Source: Lucinisca nassula (lineage: Eukaryota; Mollusca; Bivalvia; Lucinida; Lucinidae). From it: DNA of 64,000 nt. Positions 42,184 through 51,916 of this stretch are shown here, piece after piece (position 1 is the first letter of the stretch; the number at the start of each line of letters is the position of its first letter). Below the pieces are notes generated by a model. That model was not told the origin of the DNA. It was given only the letters and a program-made list of their open reading frames with translations, and made no database searches. The stretch is from the NCBI GenBank assembly GCA_963580285.1, contig OY757025.1, positions 121,803,223 through 121,867,222 on the forward strand, given 5' to 3'. The position numbers were made by a program, and so were the translations under genes.

Positions 42184-42277
42184 CTATGAAAACAATAATA
42201 AAAGTGATAGAAAGCCAGGTAGGCAAACATTAGCTGAGTTTCAAGAAAAGCTATCTGAAACAAACAAAATTATGAAG
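42184..42277 (+). CDS. Candidate internal exon, unknown protein
   Basis: 94 bp: acceptor AAATCCAG, donor AAG|GTTTGT, reading YENNNKSDRKPGRQTLAEFQ, EKLSETNKIMK. The frame stays open past the donor (VCDLFAVKEHLDDLIRNIRY) to a TAG near 42375, so it could instead be a terminal exon. The opposite strand has stops. Charged, helix-prone sequence; family not recognised. Confidence 0.4.
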
Positions 42278-42454
42278 GTTTGTGACCTGTTTGCTGTCAA
42301 GGAACACTTAGATGATCTTATTAGAAACATAAGATACTTGACTTTATCAATATTGATATTACTGATAATTGAATAGTTGGACTCACTGGACAAAAACATT
42401 GGCTGACATTTAGGACTTGTATGAAGTTCACAAATTGCAAGAACATTTTTGAGA

Positions 42455-42665
42455 AGCCCTCATAAGAGCTTCCATATCCGGAGAGATAGTAAGAATAATT
42501 TTCCATATTTCTTGTTAGAAACATATCTTGTGGGTACTCGTTAGATTTGCTTCTTTGAGGTCATTTCTATCAGGTACCCACAAAACAAGTGTTAGTGGAG
42601 AAATAAGACAAAATATCCACAAATCCTCATTACTATGCCTTATCTAGAGCTCATGTGAGCCTTCT
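42455..42665. mobile_element. H3 foldback element (b-type), eroded
   Basis: TCTTGTGGGTACTCGTTAGA and TTTCTATCAGGTACCCACAA arms; ends near AGAGCTTCCATATCCGG and CCTTATCTAGAGCTC. Confidence 0.7.
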
Positions 42666-42797
42666 ACTGGAAAAAAACTGACCATGCATTTGGAAACTAA
42701 TTTTCTGGGCAATTATTTCTGCCATTCTATCTTCAGTGGAACGGGTATATTTTCAGGAAAGACAATTCTGTCAGGAATATTTTTGTCTCCCTTATCC

Positions 42798-42872
42798 AAA
42801 AGGGTCTACTCTTAAGGAAAGAATTTGCTCCCTTGGAGCAAATTCTTTCCTTTAAGACTAGACCCCTTTTTG
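42798..42872. repeat. 75-bp palindrome
   Basis: AAAGGGTCTACTCTTAAGGA ... CTTTAAGACTAGACCCCTTT around GAATTTGCTCC-CTT-GGAGCAAATTC. A half-copy is at 40615-40660, adjacent to the CGATC-rich element. Confidence 0.85.
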
Positions 42873-43005
42873 GAGGGGCTGGTTAAGAGAGGAGAGCAAA
42901 CAGCAATTAGGTCCCAAAAGTTATCTCCCCTGACAATATCTGGGAAGTATCCATTTGATCTTGATCCAATATACTCCTCTATCTCCCCAACTAGATAGCA
43001 TCCCT

Positions 43006-43227
43006 TTAACCCATAAAGCGCCAATATGAACATTCCCAGATGATGTCCTTTTTTTTCTGATTTTTCAGTGAAAATAAGGGCTTGGTATTTCATGTGAATC
43101 ATCTGCCTGGCACATGATTCACATAAAAAACCAAAACTTCATTTTCTTCTAACAGTAATGATAATTATAAACAAATAATTATGAAATTGTTGTCTGCTAT
43201 TGTTGTCATGGGTGCATTAAGGGTTAA
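43006..43227. mobile_element. H6 TTAA MITE
   Basis: TTAACCCATAAAGCGCCAAT left and GGTGCATTAAGGGTTAA right, TTAA at 43006-43009 and 43224-43227. Inner hairpin ATGTGAATCAT...ATGATTCACAT (43092-43123), unrelated to the H1/H2/H5 core. Confidence 0.75.
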
Positions 43228-43327
43228 TAACTTCCTGCTGAAAAATGCACTTAGTGCAGCCAGATTGATTATAGAAAATTGAGATGAACCAGAGTTTTAA
43301 TATGTTTTGCTTGTAAGAAAAAGCCCA

Positions 43328-43557
43328 TTAACCCATTTTGTACCAGAAACCCCAAAACGGGTACCCTGGCAAACAGTGCAGGCCGAGATCAGACGCCGCA
43401 GAATGCGGCGTCTGATCAGGGCCTACACTGTTTGCAAAATTTTCAGCAAATTTCCAAGTAGATTTTGAAGAAAAGACAACCTGACACCCCCTTAATTTTG
43501 GAATGGGCTCTTCCTATATATTCGGAGGAAGATTCCATTTGGTACAAAAAGGGTTAA
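43328..43557 (+). mobile_element. H2 TTAA MITE, best copy
   Basis: TTAACCCATTTTGTACCAG left, GGTACAAAAAGGGTTAA right, TTAA at both ends; hairpin CAGACGCCGC-AGAAT-GCGGCGTCTG (about 43393-43420). Confidence 0.9.
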
Positions 43558-43666
43558 GATAATGTTTCAGTCAATAATATCATAATGATAGGCCCTTGTT
43601 TATAAAGAGCAGTAATTGATTGAAGATTTCAAATTTCCTGAACAACTCGGAAATATTTTTTCACCT

Positions 43667-43928
43667 CATTAGGGTAACACACCAGTGTGACTTATTGCAT
43701 TTTTTCACACCTTTTCTGACGAAAATCTGTGATTTTTCTACTGCAATAGGTTGTTGGTGCTCATTAGAACTGCCTCATTGAGGCAGTTCTAATGAGTACC
43801 AACAACCTATGTCTTCGGGCATAATAAGCAAAATAATATATAGATATATACCCCCGTAAACCCCAGTTTTGTCTATATGAAGTTGGGTTTAAAGAGGTTG
43901 ATCATTTCACAGACTGGTTCACGTGATG
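43667..43928. mobile_element. H3 foldback element
   Basis: CATTAGGGTAACACACC left; hairpin GGTGCTCATTAGAACTGCCT...AGGCAGTTCTAATGAGTACC (about 43756-43802); right GGTTCACGTGATG. Confidence 0.85.
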
Positions 43929-44042
43929 TAAAAGTAAAAGCATAACAAGTAGGATATGAAACCCACCTGTTCAGATAATGTAATTGTTAACCCTTGTTCT
44001 GCTGAATAAATTAATGTTGCCACACCCATTTACTTATTGCCT

Positions 44043-44302
44043 CATCAGGTAAACAAGTATGTGTAATGAATACCCCTCTAGACCCCACTTTACATGGAGG
44101 GTTTACAGGGGTATACATTATTTCCTTTATTTCTGCTCCAAGACATAGGTTGTGGGTACTCGCTGGAACGGCCTCAATGAGGCTGTTCTAACGAGCACCC
44201 TCAACCTATGTTTGGAGTGAAAATAAGAAAAATATCACAAATTTTCATCAGAAAAATAGCAATTTTGGAGGTATGAAAGAGTGCACAATGTCGTCCTGAT
44301 GT
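44043..44302. mobile_element. H3 foldback element inside H1
   Basis: CATCAGGTAAACAAGTATGT left, GTCGTCCTGATG right; hairpin GGTACTCGCTGGAACGGCCT...AGGCTGTTCTAACGAGC. Confidence 0.85.
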
Positions 44303-44317
44303 AATGACCAATCAAAT

Positions 44318-44670
44318 TACTTGACGTAACTCATTTCTATAAATTCACCAAGACATAACTTATTTCTATAAATTCACCAAGACGTAACATATTTCTATAA
44401 ATTCACCAAGACGTAACTTATTTCTATAAATTCACCAAGACGTAACTAATTTCTATGAATTCACCAAGACGTAACTTATTTCTATAAATTCAGAAGACTT
44501 AACTTATTTCTATAAATTCACCAAGATGTAACTTATTTCTATAAATTCACCAAGACGTAACTTATTTCTATAAATTCACCAAGACGTAACTTATTTCTAT
44601 AAATTCACCATGATGTAACTTATTTCTATAAATTCACCAAGATGTAACTTATTTCTATAAATTCACCAAA
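44318..44670 (+). repeat. 29-bp minisatellite
   Basis: About 12 units of ACTTATTTCTATAAATTCAC plus CAAGACGTA. The unit equals the single-copy interior of other H1 copies (compare 20265-20300), so the array grew inside the MITE. Confidence 0.9.
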
Positions 44671-44793
44671 TTAATGACAAACAGTGCAGATTCAGATCAT
44701 CTGCAGAAGCACCATGAAGCCCAATCTATTTCACTAATTTAGAAGTGAATAAAAGTGAAGCCTCCTTGAAAGTTTTAGAGTTAGGCAAACGTT

Positions 44794-45050
44794 TTAACTC
44801 TGAGATGCCAAGAAAAACTACATCTGAAAATGTCGTCTGCTTATGTTGTCTGCTGGTCTTTTTGTTGTTTTTTTTTGCAAACTTTTTAAAAATATTTTTG
44901 CAAAGGGAAACAGTATGGGCCCAGATCAGACTGCTTCTACAGGAGCAGTCTGATCTGGGTCCACACTGTTTGCAAAAAAAAAAAAGTTTTAAGGTAACTG
45001 ACAAACAGCAAAGCAGATGACAATTGTGCGATTGACAATTTATGAGTTAA
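44794..45050. mobile_element. H5 TTAA MITE
   Basis: TTAACTCTGAGATGCCAAG left, CAATTTATGAGTTAA right; hairpin CAGATCAGACTGCTTC...GGAGCAGTCTGATCTG (about 44921-44958). Confidence 0.85.
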
Positions 45051-45274
45051 TATGAAAGTGTAAAGTCAGACAAACATATTAATTTCTACCATAAATCACA
45101 TATTCAAAAACTCTTCCTTATAGAACAACAAAAATAAATTTAATTCCACACATCCTCAGACACTATAGAACAATACAATTAAATTTAATTCCATACACAG
45201 AGAAGTTGCCAGAAATCTCATTCAGAATATGTCTATCAAGGTTATAAGAAAATTTCATATGTTGATTAGTTTCA
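45051..45274 (-). other. Probable 3' UTR region
   Basis: AT-rich sequence downstream of the 45275 stop on the minus strand; AATTAAATTTAATTCCA-like pieces are repeated at 45133 and 45180. No canonical AATAAA seen. Confidence 0.3.
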
Positions 45275-45381
45275 TTATTCAAGCTTTCCTAATTCATTTT
45301 GTATCCAATCAATTTCTTCTGCAGTTGAAGGGGGCAATACAAAGAAACATTGTTCAGAATCAATAAGTTTGTTAGGTGAAC
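45275..45381 (-). CDS. Candidate terminal exon, unknown protein
   Basis: Minus strand. Acceptor ATGTACATATTTAG after a TA-rich tract, entering in phase 1; reads SPNKLIDSEQCFFVLPPSTA, EEIDWIQNELGKLE, stop TAA at 45277-45275. Codons are strongly RNY-biased and the segment is free of repeats. It would be the C-terminus of a gene whose upstream exons lie at higher coordinates (minus-strand candidates at 60575 and 62570 are possible but unlinked). The amphipathic acidic C-terminal helix is all that can be said structurally. Confidence 0.5.
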
Positions 45382-45598
45382 CTAAATATGTACATATATA
45401 TATATTATTATACAGCCAAGCTCCAGATAAACCCAATATGAGCCTATATGAGCCAATATGTCCCTTTTTTGGGACGTAGATACAAGACTCGTCGGCTCGC
45501 TATGATGAGTAAAAATTTTGGCGATTGAGTAAAAATTTTGTCTAGTCCTTATGAAATTTAACCAAAATCTTCATGCCCTTGGTCATGCTAGGACGAGT

Positions 45599-45878
45599 CA
45601 TTATGCAAACACGCCTATACAAATACATTGCCACCTTTACCGCCAAGTAAATGAAAATTTTATGATGAAAAATTGTGATATTTTTCTTATTTCTGCTCAA
45701 AATATTGATTGTGGGCACTCGTTAGAACCGCCTCATCGAGGCGGTTCTAACGAGTACCCACAATCTATATTTTAGAGCAGAAATAAGAAAAATAAGGTTT
45801 ACCCCCAGAAAACCCAGTTTTACTATATAAAAGTGGGGTTCAAGGGGGTCAAAATTATATAGGTGTGTTTTCGTGATG
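45599..45878. mobile_element. H3 foldback element, best preserved
   Basis: CATTATGCAAACACGCCTAT left and ATAGGTGTGTTTTCGTGATG right. Inner stem is long: TCTGCTCAAAATATTGATTG ... TCTATATTTTAGAGCAGA around GAACCGCCTC-ATC-GAGGCGGTTC. Confidence 0.9.
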
Positions 45879-46070
45879 GGAACTTAGGAGAATTTTCCAG
45901 CCCTAAAGACAAACAGTGTAGACACTGATCTGTTTGCTCAAAGAACAAACGTTTTTGTACAACTTTCATAAAACAAAACAAACCTGCCACCCCTATAATT
46001 GAAAATGGATCACACCAAACTTATAAGGTGGAAGATTCCATTGTCATAGATAGAGTAATGAAGATAATTA

Positions 46071-46200
46071 TGGGATAATTTTCCTTAATTCTTGTTGGAA
46101 ATCTATGTTGTGGGTACTTGTTAGAATTGCCTCAATGAGGCAATTCTAACAAGTAACAACGAAGTAGGTTTCTGAGGAAAAACAAGGAAAATTATCCATT
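46071..46200. mobile_element. H3 foldback element (b-type)
   Basis: GGTACTTGTTAGAATTGCCT...AGGCAATTCTAACAAGTA hairpin (about 46115-46158). Confidence 0.75.
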
Positions 46201-46240
46201 AATATCAATGTTAGTAGCACTGCCCTTATTGACCCACCGT

Positions 46241-46405
46241 AGAAGCCTTCGTGGTCGAGTGGTTACGCTACTTGCCTTGTAAACCAGGGGTCGCAGGTTC
46301 GATCCCCGGCTTCTCCAGACTTTCGGATGAGTCTGTAAACCGAGATCCCGTCTCCGTATGACCTTAGCTGTTGGTGGGACGTAAAACTGAAACACTCATT
46401 CACTC
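46241..46405 (+). mobile_element. SINE A, full length with 13-bp TSD
   Basis: tRNA-Thr(TGT)-like head: acceptor arms AGAAGCC / GGCTTCT pair fully, A box GTGGTCGAGTGG, B box GGTTCGATCC; the anticodon stem is broken, so it is not a working tRNA. Tail ATGACCTTAGCTGTTGGTGG with GACGTAAAACTGAAACACTC. Flanked by ATTGACCCACCGT (46228-46240 and 46406-46418). Confidence 0.95.
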
Positions 46406-46418
46406 ATTGACCCACCGT

Positions 46419-46789
46419 ATATAACAAAAGGTCATGAAGAAAATGTGGCATTGTAAAGAAATAGCCTCAAACTGTGGGAACCAGCTATTTGTGCAAAGTT
46501 TGCATCCCTTTGCAAAAAATGGCTATTTTCTGTCCCTTTCTTCTCTCTAAGTTCAACAATTTTCATATGTGACTATTAGGAGAAACATGGTATTCTCCCA
46601 TATTTGCTATATTAGCACATGAATAGGAGTGATAATTAATTCTAAACACTTATTACATTATCTGACCATCCATATTCATGGGGCACAGGAAAACTTGACG
46701 TCAGTGTAGATACAGCTTTCAGCCTTTATGAAGGCCAGTGTGTAAGGATATGTACATGTCTCCATACAAAGCCAAGGGTGCAAAGAGAC
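46419..46789. other. Single-copy-looking; weak coding signal
   Basis: 46665-46740 is open on + (HPYSWGTGKLDVSVDTAFSL, then YEGQC with a TGT|GTAAGG donor) and also on minus. Undecided. Confidence 0.25.
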
Positions 46790-47046
46790 CCATCATGAAA
46801 ACATGCCTATATAATTTTGACCCCTTCAAACCCAACTTTTATATAGTAAAACTGGGGTTTGCAGGGGTATACATTATTTTTCTTATTTCTGCTGCAAAAA
46901 CATAGATTGTGGATACTTCTAACGAGTACACACAATAAATGTTTTGAGCAGAAATATGAAAAAATATTATGATTTTTACCTAAAAAATTTCTTCTTTTTC
47001 GTGGTAAATTTTACCAATATATTTGAATAGGCATGTTTTCGTAATG
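46790..47046. mobile_element. H3 foldback element
   Basis: CATCATGAAAACATGCCTAT left, AGGCATGTTTTCGTAATG right; central hairpin mostly deleted (GATACTTCTAACGAGTACAC). Confidence 0.85.
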
Positions 47047-47302
47047 TATGCCAACAGATCTTTTGAGCTATCCTTCAGTGCATGGGTCATCTTGTTTCCT
47101 TTTGCTGTGCCCAAGCCATAATTAAATTGATACGGTGTATTAGTTTCATAAATACTGACAATACATACTGTTGTTGAAAATGAGAACTTTACAGCCCACT
47201 AACTAACATTTCAATCACTCATAATCCACAGCAAACAGGTCTTTATTTATCAGCCAGTTTTTGAGGAAATACAAAAGAAATGCAAAAGCTGTACACATTT
47301 AG

Positions 47303-47371
47303 AGGCCCCGATAGCTCAGTGGTAGAGCGTCCGCTTCTGGAATGGGAGGTCGCTGGTTCGATTCTGTGGCC
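47303..47371 (+). mobile_element. SINE D head
   Basis: GGCCCCGATAGCTCAGTGG and GGTTCGATTCTGTGG: the tRNA-like head of SINE D. It runs directly into an inverted SINE A head. Confidence 0.8.
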
Positions 47372-47417
47372 CCTGGTTTACAAGGCGAGTAGCGTAACCA
47401 CTACACCACGGAGGCTT
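47372..47417 (-). mobile_element. SINE A head
   Basis: CTGGTTTACAAGGCGAGTAG and ACCACGGAGGCTTCT: reverse complement of the SINE A tRNA-like head; body absent. Confidence 0.8.
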
Positions 47418-47538
47418 CTAAGTATTAGTTAGAGGATACTTTGTCGCAATAAAAGCTCTATAGAGCATATGTTATTTGGTTCAAATATGCGACGTTAAAT
47501 AAAGCTTCTTTATGTTTATCACATGTTTATCACATGTT

Positions 47539-47721
47539 TTAACCCTTGACCTGCTGAGCCCGGATATGCATTGTTTTCCAAACAATGAAGATCCAGATCA
47601 GATGGCTTCTGACGAAGTTTGCCATTCAGATTGTGAATTTGTTGCAATAATTTGCATCAAATAATCTGATTGGTCAGTAGTGGGTGTGGCATATATGAAT
47701 ATTCAGCAGGACAAGGGTTAA
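47539..47721 (-). mobile_element. H1 MITE, hairpin half deleted
   Basis: TTAACCCTTGACCTGCTGAG left, TTCAGCAGGACAAGGGTTAA right; only one arm of the inner hairpin remains. Confidence 0.85.
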
Positions 47722-47794
47722 GCAAAAATACCACTGTATTATAAAATGTACTTACTAGAACAACTAACAGTGCTTTGAACAACTGGGCCCTGCA

Positions 47795-48530
47795 TTTTTA
47801 TCCCCCTGGAATCAAAGATTTGGGGTCATATAGTTTTTGGTCTGTCTGTCTGTCTGTCCATCTGTTTGTCTGTCTGCAAAAAGCTTAACATTGGGCATAC
47901 CTTTTGAATGGTAATTGAAAGGGCTTTCATATTTCACATGTGCATTCCTTGTCACAAGACCTTTCCAGTGGTACCATAATTTTGACCTCGTGACCTTGAC
48001 CTTTCACCTACTTTTTAAAAACTTTAACATTGGCCATAGCTTTCGACTGGTAAGTGAAAGGGCTTTTATATTTCACATGTGCATTCTGTGTCACAAAATC
48101 TTTCCACCCGTACCATAATTTTTGACCTTGTGACCTTTCCAGTGGCACCATAATTGCTGACCTTGACATTTGACCCACATTTTAAAAACTTTACTATTGG
48201 CCATAACTTTCGATTGGTAAGTGAAAGAGCTTTCATATTTCACATGTTCATTCTTTGTGACAAGACCTTTCTGGAGATATCATATTTGTGACCTTGTGTC
48301 CTTGACCTTGATGTTTGACCTACTTTTAAAGACTTCAACATTGGCCATAACTTTCTATTGGCAAGTGATAGGGCTTTCATATTTAATGTGTGCATTTCTT
48401 GTGACAAGACCTTTCTAGTGGTTTCGTAATTTTTTACCTTGTTACCTTGACCTACTTTTTAAAAAGTTGAACATCAGCCATACCTTTGATTGGTTAGCGA
48501 CAGGACTTTCATATTTCACATGCACTGTCC
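47795..48530 (-). mobile_element. Array element, inverted, with hairpin end
   Basis: Starts with the terminal hairpin (TTTATCCCCCTGGAATC-AAA-GATTTGGGG), then GGTCTGTCTGTCTGTCTGTC, then about five diverged units with AGTGAAAGGGCTTTCATATT and TTCACATGTGCATTCCTTGT. It is the reverse of the 16030-16222 element. Confidence 0.8.
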
Positions 48531-48582
48531 TGGGAGCATCAGTGTTTCACAAACACATCTTGATGTTCATAGTTATTTGTTT

Positions 48583-48760
48583 GTTTGTAGTTACAGCCAG
48601 TCAGTTTACCTATTTACCTAACCACACTTCCTGGGCAGGCTTATACTCATAAACGGTAGACAATTAAAGACTGCCTTCTCGTATCAGCAACTGGGAATGA
48701 CCTTAGTAAAGATTTCTGCCCATCTTGAACCAGATGAGAATGGAGAAAACGAATATAAAA
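48583..48760 (-). mobile_element. SINE C fragment
   Basis: TTTGTTTGTTTGTAGTTACA, CTTCCTGGGCAGGCTTATAC, CTTCTCGTATCAGCAACTGG. Confidence 0.65.
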
Positions 48761-48789
48761 AAAAAGATTTCATGAAAGAACGTTGCCGA

Positions 48790-49020
48790 CCTGACTTGGA
48801 GTCATGTCTATCTTACCAGATTTTTCTTGGGTAGTTCTTCCGAGGTCAATAGTGAGCATTCAACTGACAATTGCCCCACTTGAATCAGTGGAACAGAGAT
48901 TGTAGAAGTTAATTCATGAAGGGAGTGAATGACCGTAGAGAGTAACTTCATGATGCTTCATGAAGGAAGTGAATGACCACAGAAAGTACTTCATGATCAA
49001 TCTCCACAAAAGAATGTACC
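48790..49020 (-). mobile_element. SINE C fragments, rearranged
   Basis: AACTGACAATTGCCCCACTT, GAATCAGTGGAACAGAGATT and ATGATCAATCTCCACAAAAG, with the GAATGACC...AGTAACTTCATGA part duplicated. Confidence 0.6.
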
Positions 49021-49430
49021 AACAATATTCTTTCTCAGAAATAAGAAAAAAAAAATCTGAAAATTGGGAAACTGTTGAGCTGCATAGCTCAAGGGGCATG
49101 GACTCATTTTAAAAACTTCTGGTTTTGCATCAATAAAAACTGTAGCCTTTGATATTTTATAGGCATTTAATTTAATGGATCTCCTGACAACCACTTCAAC
49201 TGTTTAATGGCCATTCAGGAACTCAAGGATGTCACATAAATTTAAAACTAATTTGTCAATGGTTCTACACAAACAACCCTATGGTTTTATGATTTGGTCA
49301 TATGACCTATTCAAAATCACCTTGAACTGGACAGAAAAAAAGGAAGTTTCAGAAACTGACCTTCAAAAGTACGGTGCATAATTATTTAATCAGAGATTAT
49401 GACTGTAGTAAGGATTTCATGATCAATCTC
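49021..49430. other. No gene seen
   Basis: AT-rich; no repeat named except a terminal ATGATCAATCTCC remnant at 49419. Confidence 0.35.
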
Positions 49431-49548
49431 CATCACAAAAACATGACTGTATAATTGTGAAAATCTGACCCCCTTGAACCCCGCTTTTATACAGGAGGTA
49501 AAATATAGATTGAGGATACTCATTAAAACTACCTCTATGAGGCAGTTC
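49431..49548. mobile_element. H3 left half (split by LINE2)
   Basis: CATCACAAAAACATGACTGT to GAGGCAGTTCTAA. The other half resumes at 51301 (GTACCTTCAAGCTATAC). Confidence 0.85.
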
Positions 49549-49804
49549 TAATAATAATAATAATAATAATAAAGACTTTATTTACAGTGGGTGACACAAT
49601 TAGCTACAAGCTACTCTTCCTTGAGGCCCACTTAACAAATATACACAATTTACACAACAACAACAAAAATAATTAATATATAAAATACGTCATACACTCA
49701 CAGATCAGCAAGCTCCCCAAGTCAGAGGTGAAAATGTCTGTCTTTATAGGCCTGCAGCTACACTTTTCCTCAAGAGAAGGGAAGTCCAACACGGTCACAA
49801 GTGT

Positions 49805-50030
49805 GTGTAATGAATAACCCTCCATACCCCACTGGCAACTGAGGCTCACATAGGCATACATTAGTCTTCTCATTCCCGCCCAAAGACACGTGCCGCGGGT
49901 ACTCTTCAAAATGGCCTCAGTATATATGAGGTGGCTTCTAACGAGCACCCACAACCCATATCCTGAGCACAAATAAGAAAAATATCACAAATTTTCAGCC
50001 TAAACACAGGCCGTTCCGTAACCCGCCCTT
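49805..50030. mobile_element. H3 foldback element, GC-shifted, inside LINE2
   Basis: Follows the H3 consensus from AATGAATAACCCTCCATACC to AAATATCACAAATTTTCAGC, but many consensus T are C (ACGTGCCGCGGGTACTC for ACATAGGTTGTGGGTACTC). Confidence 0.8.
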
Positions 50031-50246
50031 ACCGAAAAACGAAATGCAAGAACGAGCTCCGGCTCCTGAGCAGCTGCGTGTATAAGATTTACACGCATAA
50101 TTCAAGCATGTAATACACACACTTCCCCACCTATACACGATTTCACACAGGCCAGGAGCTTGCAAAAGTTCTCGATATATACAAACGAAGAAGAAGGGAG
50201 AGAGAGAGAAAAAAAAAAAAAAAAAAAAGAAATAAGACATAGAACA

Positions 50247-51300
50247 TTATTGACATTTCATCCACTTGATGCATCGATTATGGAAAGTTGACACATTATT
50301 TGACATTTTAATATAATCGGGTAAGATATTCCAGATTAATGGGCCGGAGTATGATATGCTAAATTTGAATAATTCTTTATTTGGTTTGGGAATCACAAAA
50401 TTGTTATTTGAAGATGACCTTAAAATTCGAGCTTCGTTATTTACGACTGTTGGTTCGAATATATTAGGAATGTATAAAGGCGCTTCCTGGATATAAACTT
50501 TATACATAAATTTTGCCTTCCTCAAAAATATCCGTTCATAGATTGTTAATATCTTCAATGTATTAAAACTATTAACCATATCATCTATTTCATAGTTAAG
50601 AATAATTCTGCAGGCCCTTTTCTGGAGTCTGTAAATTTTTGAGAGATTTCTTTGCGAAGTATTACCCCATACGATGTTACAAAAGTCTAAATGGGGCTGA
50701 ATATACGATTTGTAGAATTTGACCCGGTTTTCAATAGTTAAATATTCCTTAATCTTAGAGAGAAGCCACAAATAGGAAGACACTTTTTGGTTACGAAATT
50801 TATATGGTATGACCATGTGAGATTATTATCTACATAAACGCCTAATATTTTGTCATAAGAAATCATCTGAAGAGTTAAATCCTTATAGTTCAAGTGCAAT
50901 GAATCATTGTCTAATTAACTTCGTTTTTGTGAGGTGGTTATAAGCATTACTTTGGTTTTGGAAGAATTTATCACCATACCGTTGTGTTTGCACCAGACAT
51001 CAAGATTTAAAAGTGCCTTTTGAAGATTGGTTTGTACAGCCTCTTTTGAAATGTTAATATCAAATAAAGTGGTGTCGTCAGCATACATGTCTGTTGTAAC
51101 GTCATTTGTATATAGAGGAAGGTCATTAATAAACATTAAAAACAAAAGCGGGCCAAGTATTGAGCCCTGTGGCACGCCATATAAGACAGATCTGTGTTCT
51201 GATAAAACATTATTTATTGATACTCGTTGTGTGCGATTCATTAAATATGACGAAAACCAATTTAAGGCTTTTTCACTAAGGTTATACAATTTTAGTAACA
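50247..51300 (-). pseudogene. Reverse transcriptase remains of LINE2
   Basis: Two frames: 51300-50915 (VSINNVLSEHRSVLYGVPQG, LGPLLFLMFINDLPL, the catalytic MYADDTTLFD and a thumb-like HNGMVINSSKTKVML) and 50816-50247 (YKSYIQPHLDFCNIVWGNTS, LQKRACRIILNYE, ... GPLIWNILPDYIK). A frameshift around 50820-50910 separates them (DKILGVYVDNNLTW is readable across it). N-terminal RT blocks and any endonuclease are missing by 5' truncation at 51300. Order and motifs match CR1-like elements. Confidence 0.9.
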
Positions 51301-51372
51301 TGTACCTTCAAGCTATACTTTCAGCAGAAATAACAAAAATATCACAATTTTTCGTCTGAAAAAGTTGATCTT
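51301..51372. mobile_element. H3 right half (split by LINE2)
   Basis: CTATACTTTCAGCAGAAATA and ATATCACAATTTTTCGTCTG, continuing 49431-49548. Confidence 0.85.
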
Positions 51373-51376
51373 TTTC

Positions 51377-51650
51377 GGTCAGCCCCGCCCATGGGGTTTG
51401 AAGAAATAGATGGGCTGCATGATGCTTCCACGAAGAGCTGAAACCAACCACACAAGGGTACTGATAAACGGCTTAGAGGATCAAGTGGTGCGAGTCAGAC
51501 TGTCCATGCTTATAAACCCTATTGGTTTCATTGGCTGACAGGGCTTGAGATGTTGTTTCATGTCAGGTATAAGACCCACAAATTTGGAAGCAACGTCTCC
51601 AAAATGACCTATACAGTGTTGACGGGGATGTTAAACCTCAAATCAAACAC
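51377..51650 (+). mobile_element. SINE B
   Basis: GCCCCGCCCATGGGGTTTGA head, CCCTATTGGTTTCATTGG, tail AGTGTTGACGGGGATGTTAA with ACCTCAAATCAAACAC. Confidence 0.9.
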
Positions 51651-51717
51651 AAAAAAATCATCTTTTTTCAGATATGTCATTTTCGCAATGCAATACAATG
51701 TAATCATAGTATTATTT

Positions 51718-51903
51718 ATTTGTTTATTTGATTTGAGGTTTAACATCCTTGTCAGCACTCTTTAGGTCATTTTTGAGACATTGCCTTCAATTTATTGGAC
51801 TTTTACCCGACACTGAGACAAAATGACATCTCAATCCCTGGTGCCCAATGAAATCAATAGGGTTTATATGCATGGACAGGCCGACTCCCACCACTTTGCC
51901 TCA
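51718..51903 (-). mobile_element. SINE B, 5' part missing
   Basis: TTTGAGGTTTAACATCCTTG, GGACTTTTACCCGACACTGA, CCACTTTGCC where it stops. Confidence 0.8.
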
Positions 51904-51916
51904 TATTATTGTAAAG

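Larger units (their letters stand above)
43987..44700 (+). mobile_element. H1 MITE expanded by minisatellite and nested H3
   Basis: Starts TTAACCCTTGTTCTGCTGAA; H3 is inserted at 44043-44302; then CAATCAAATTACTTGACGTA, a 29-bp tandem block, and ATGACAAACAGTGCAGATTC. The hairpin's second arm and right end are missing or decayed. Confidence 0.8.
49549..51300 (-). mobile_element. LINE2: 5'-truncated CR1-like retrotransposon
   Basis: Minus strand. RT remains at 51300-50247, 3' UTR, and a terminus GTAAATAAAGTCTTTATTAT with ATT repeats (49585-49549), typical of CR1-like elements that end in short repeats rather than poly-A. Inserted in the central hairpin of an H3; a different H3 (49805-50030) sits in its 3' UTR. 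Confidence 0.9.

Noticed and set aside
42812..43102. 96-codon minus ORF as a gene
   Set aside because: Its C-terminal part is a palindrome (42798-42872) and its N-terminal part is H6 sequence.
44318..44670. CRISPR-like array (29-bp repeats)
   Set aside because: Direct head-to-tail minisatellite without spacers, derived from H1 sequence.
46241..46318. Functional tRNA-Thr(TGT) gene
   Set aside because: Acceptor arms pair but the anticodon stem is broken, the 3' side continues into a SINE body, and a TSD flanks the whole unit.
51027..51359. Plus-strand 110-codon ORF
   Set aside because: Shadow of LINE2 reverse transcriptase plus H3 sequence.
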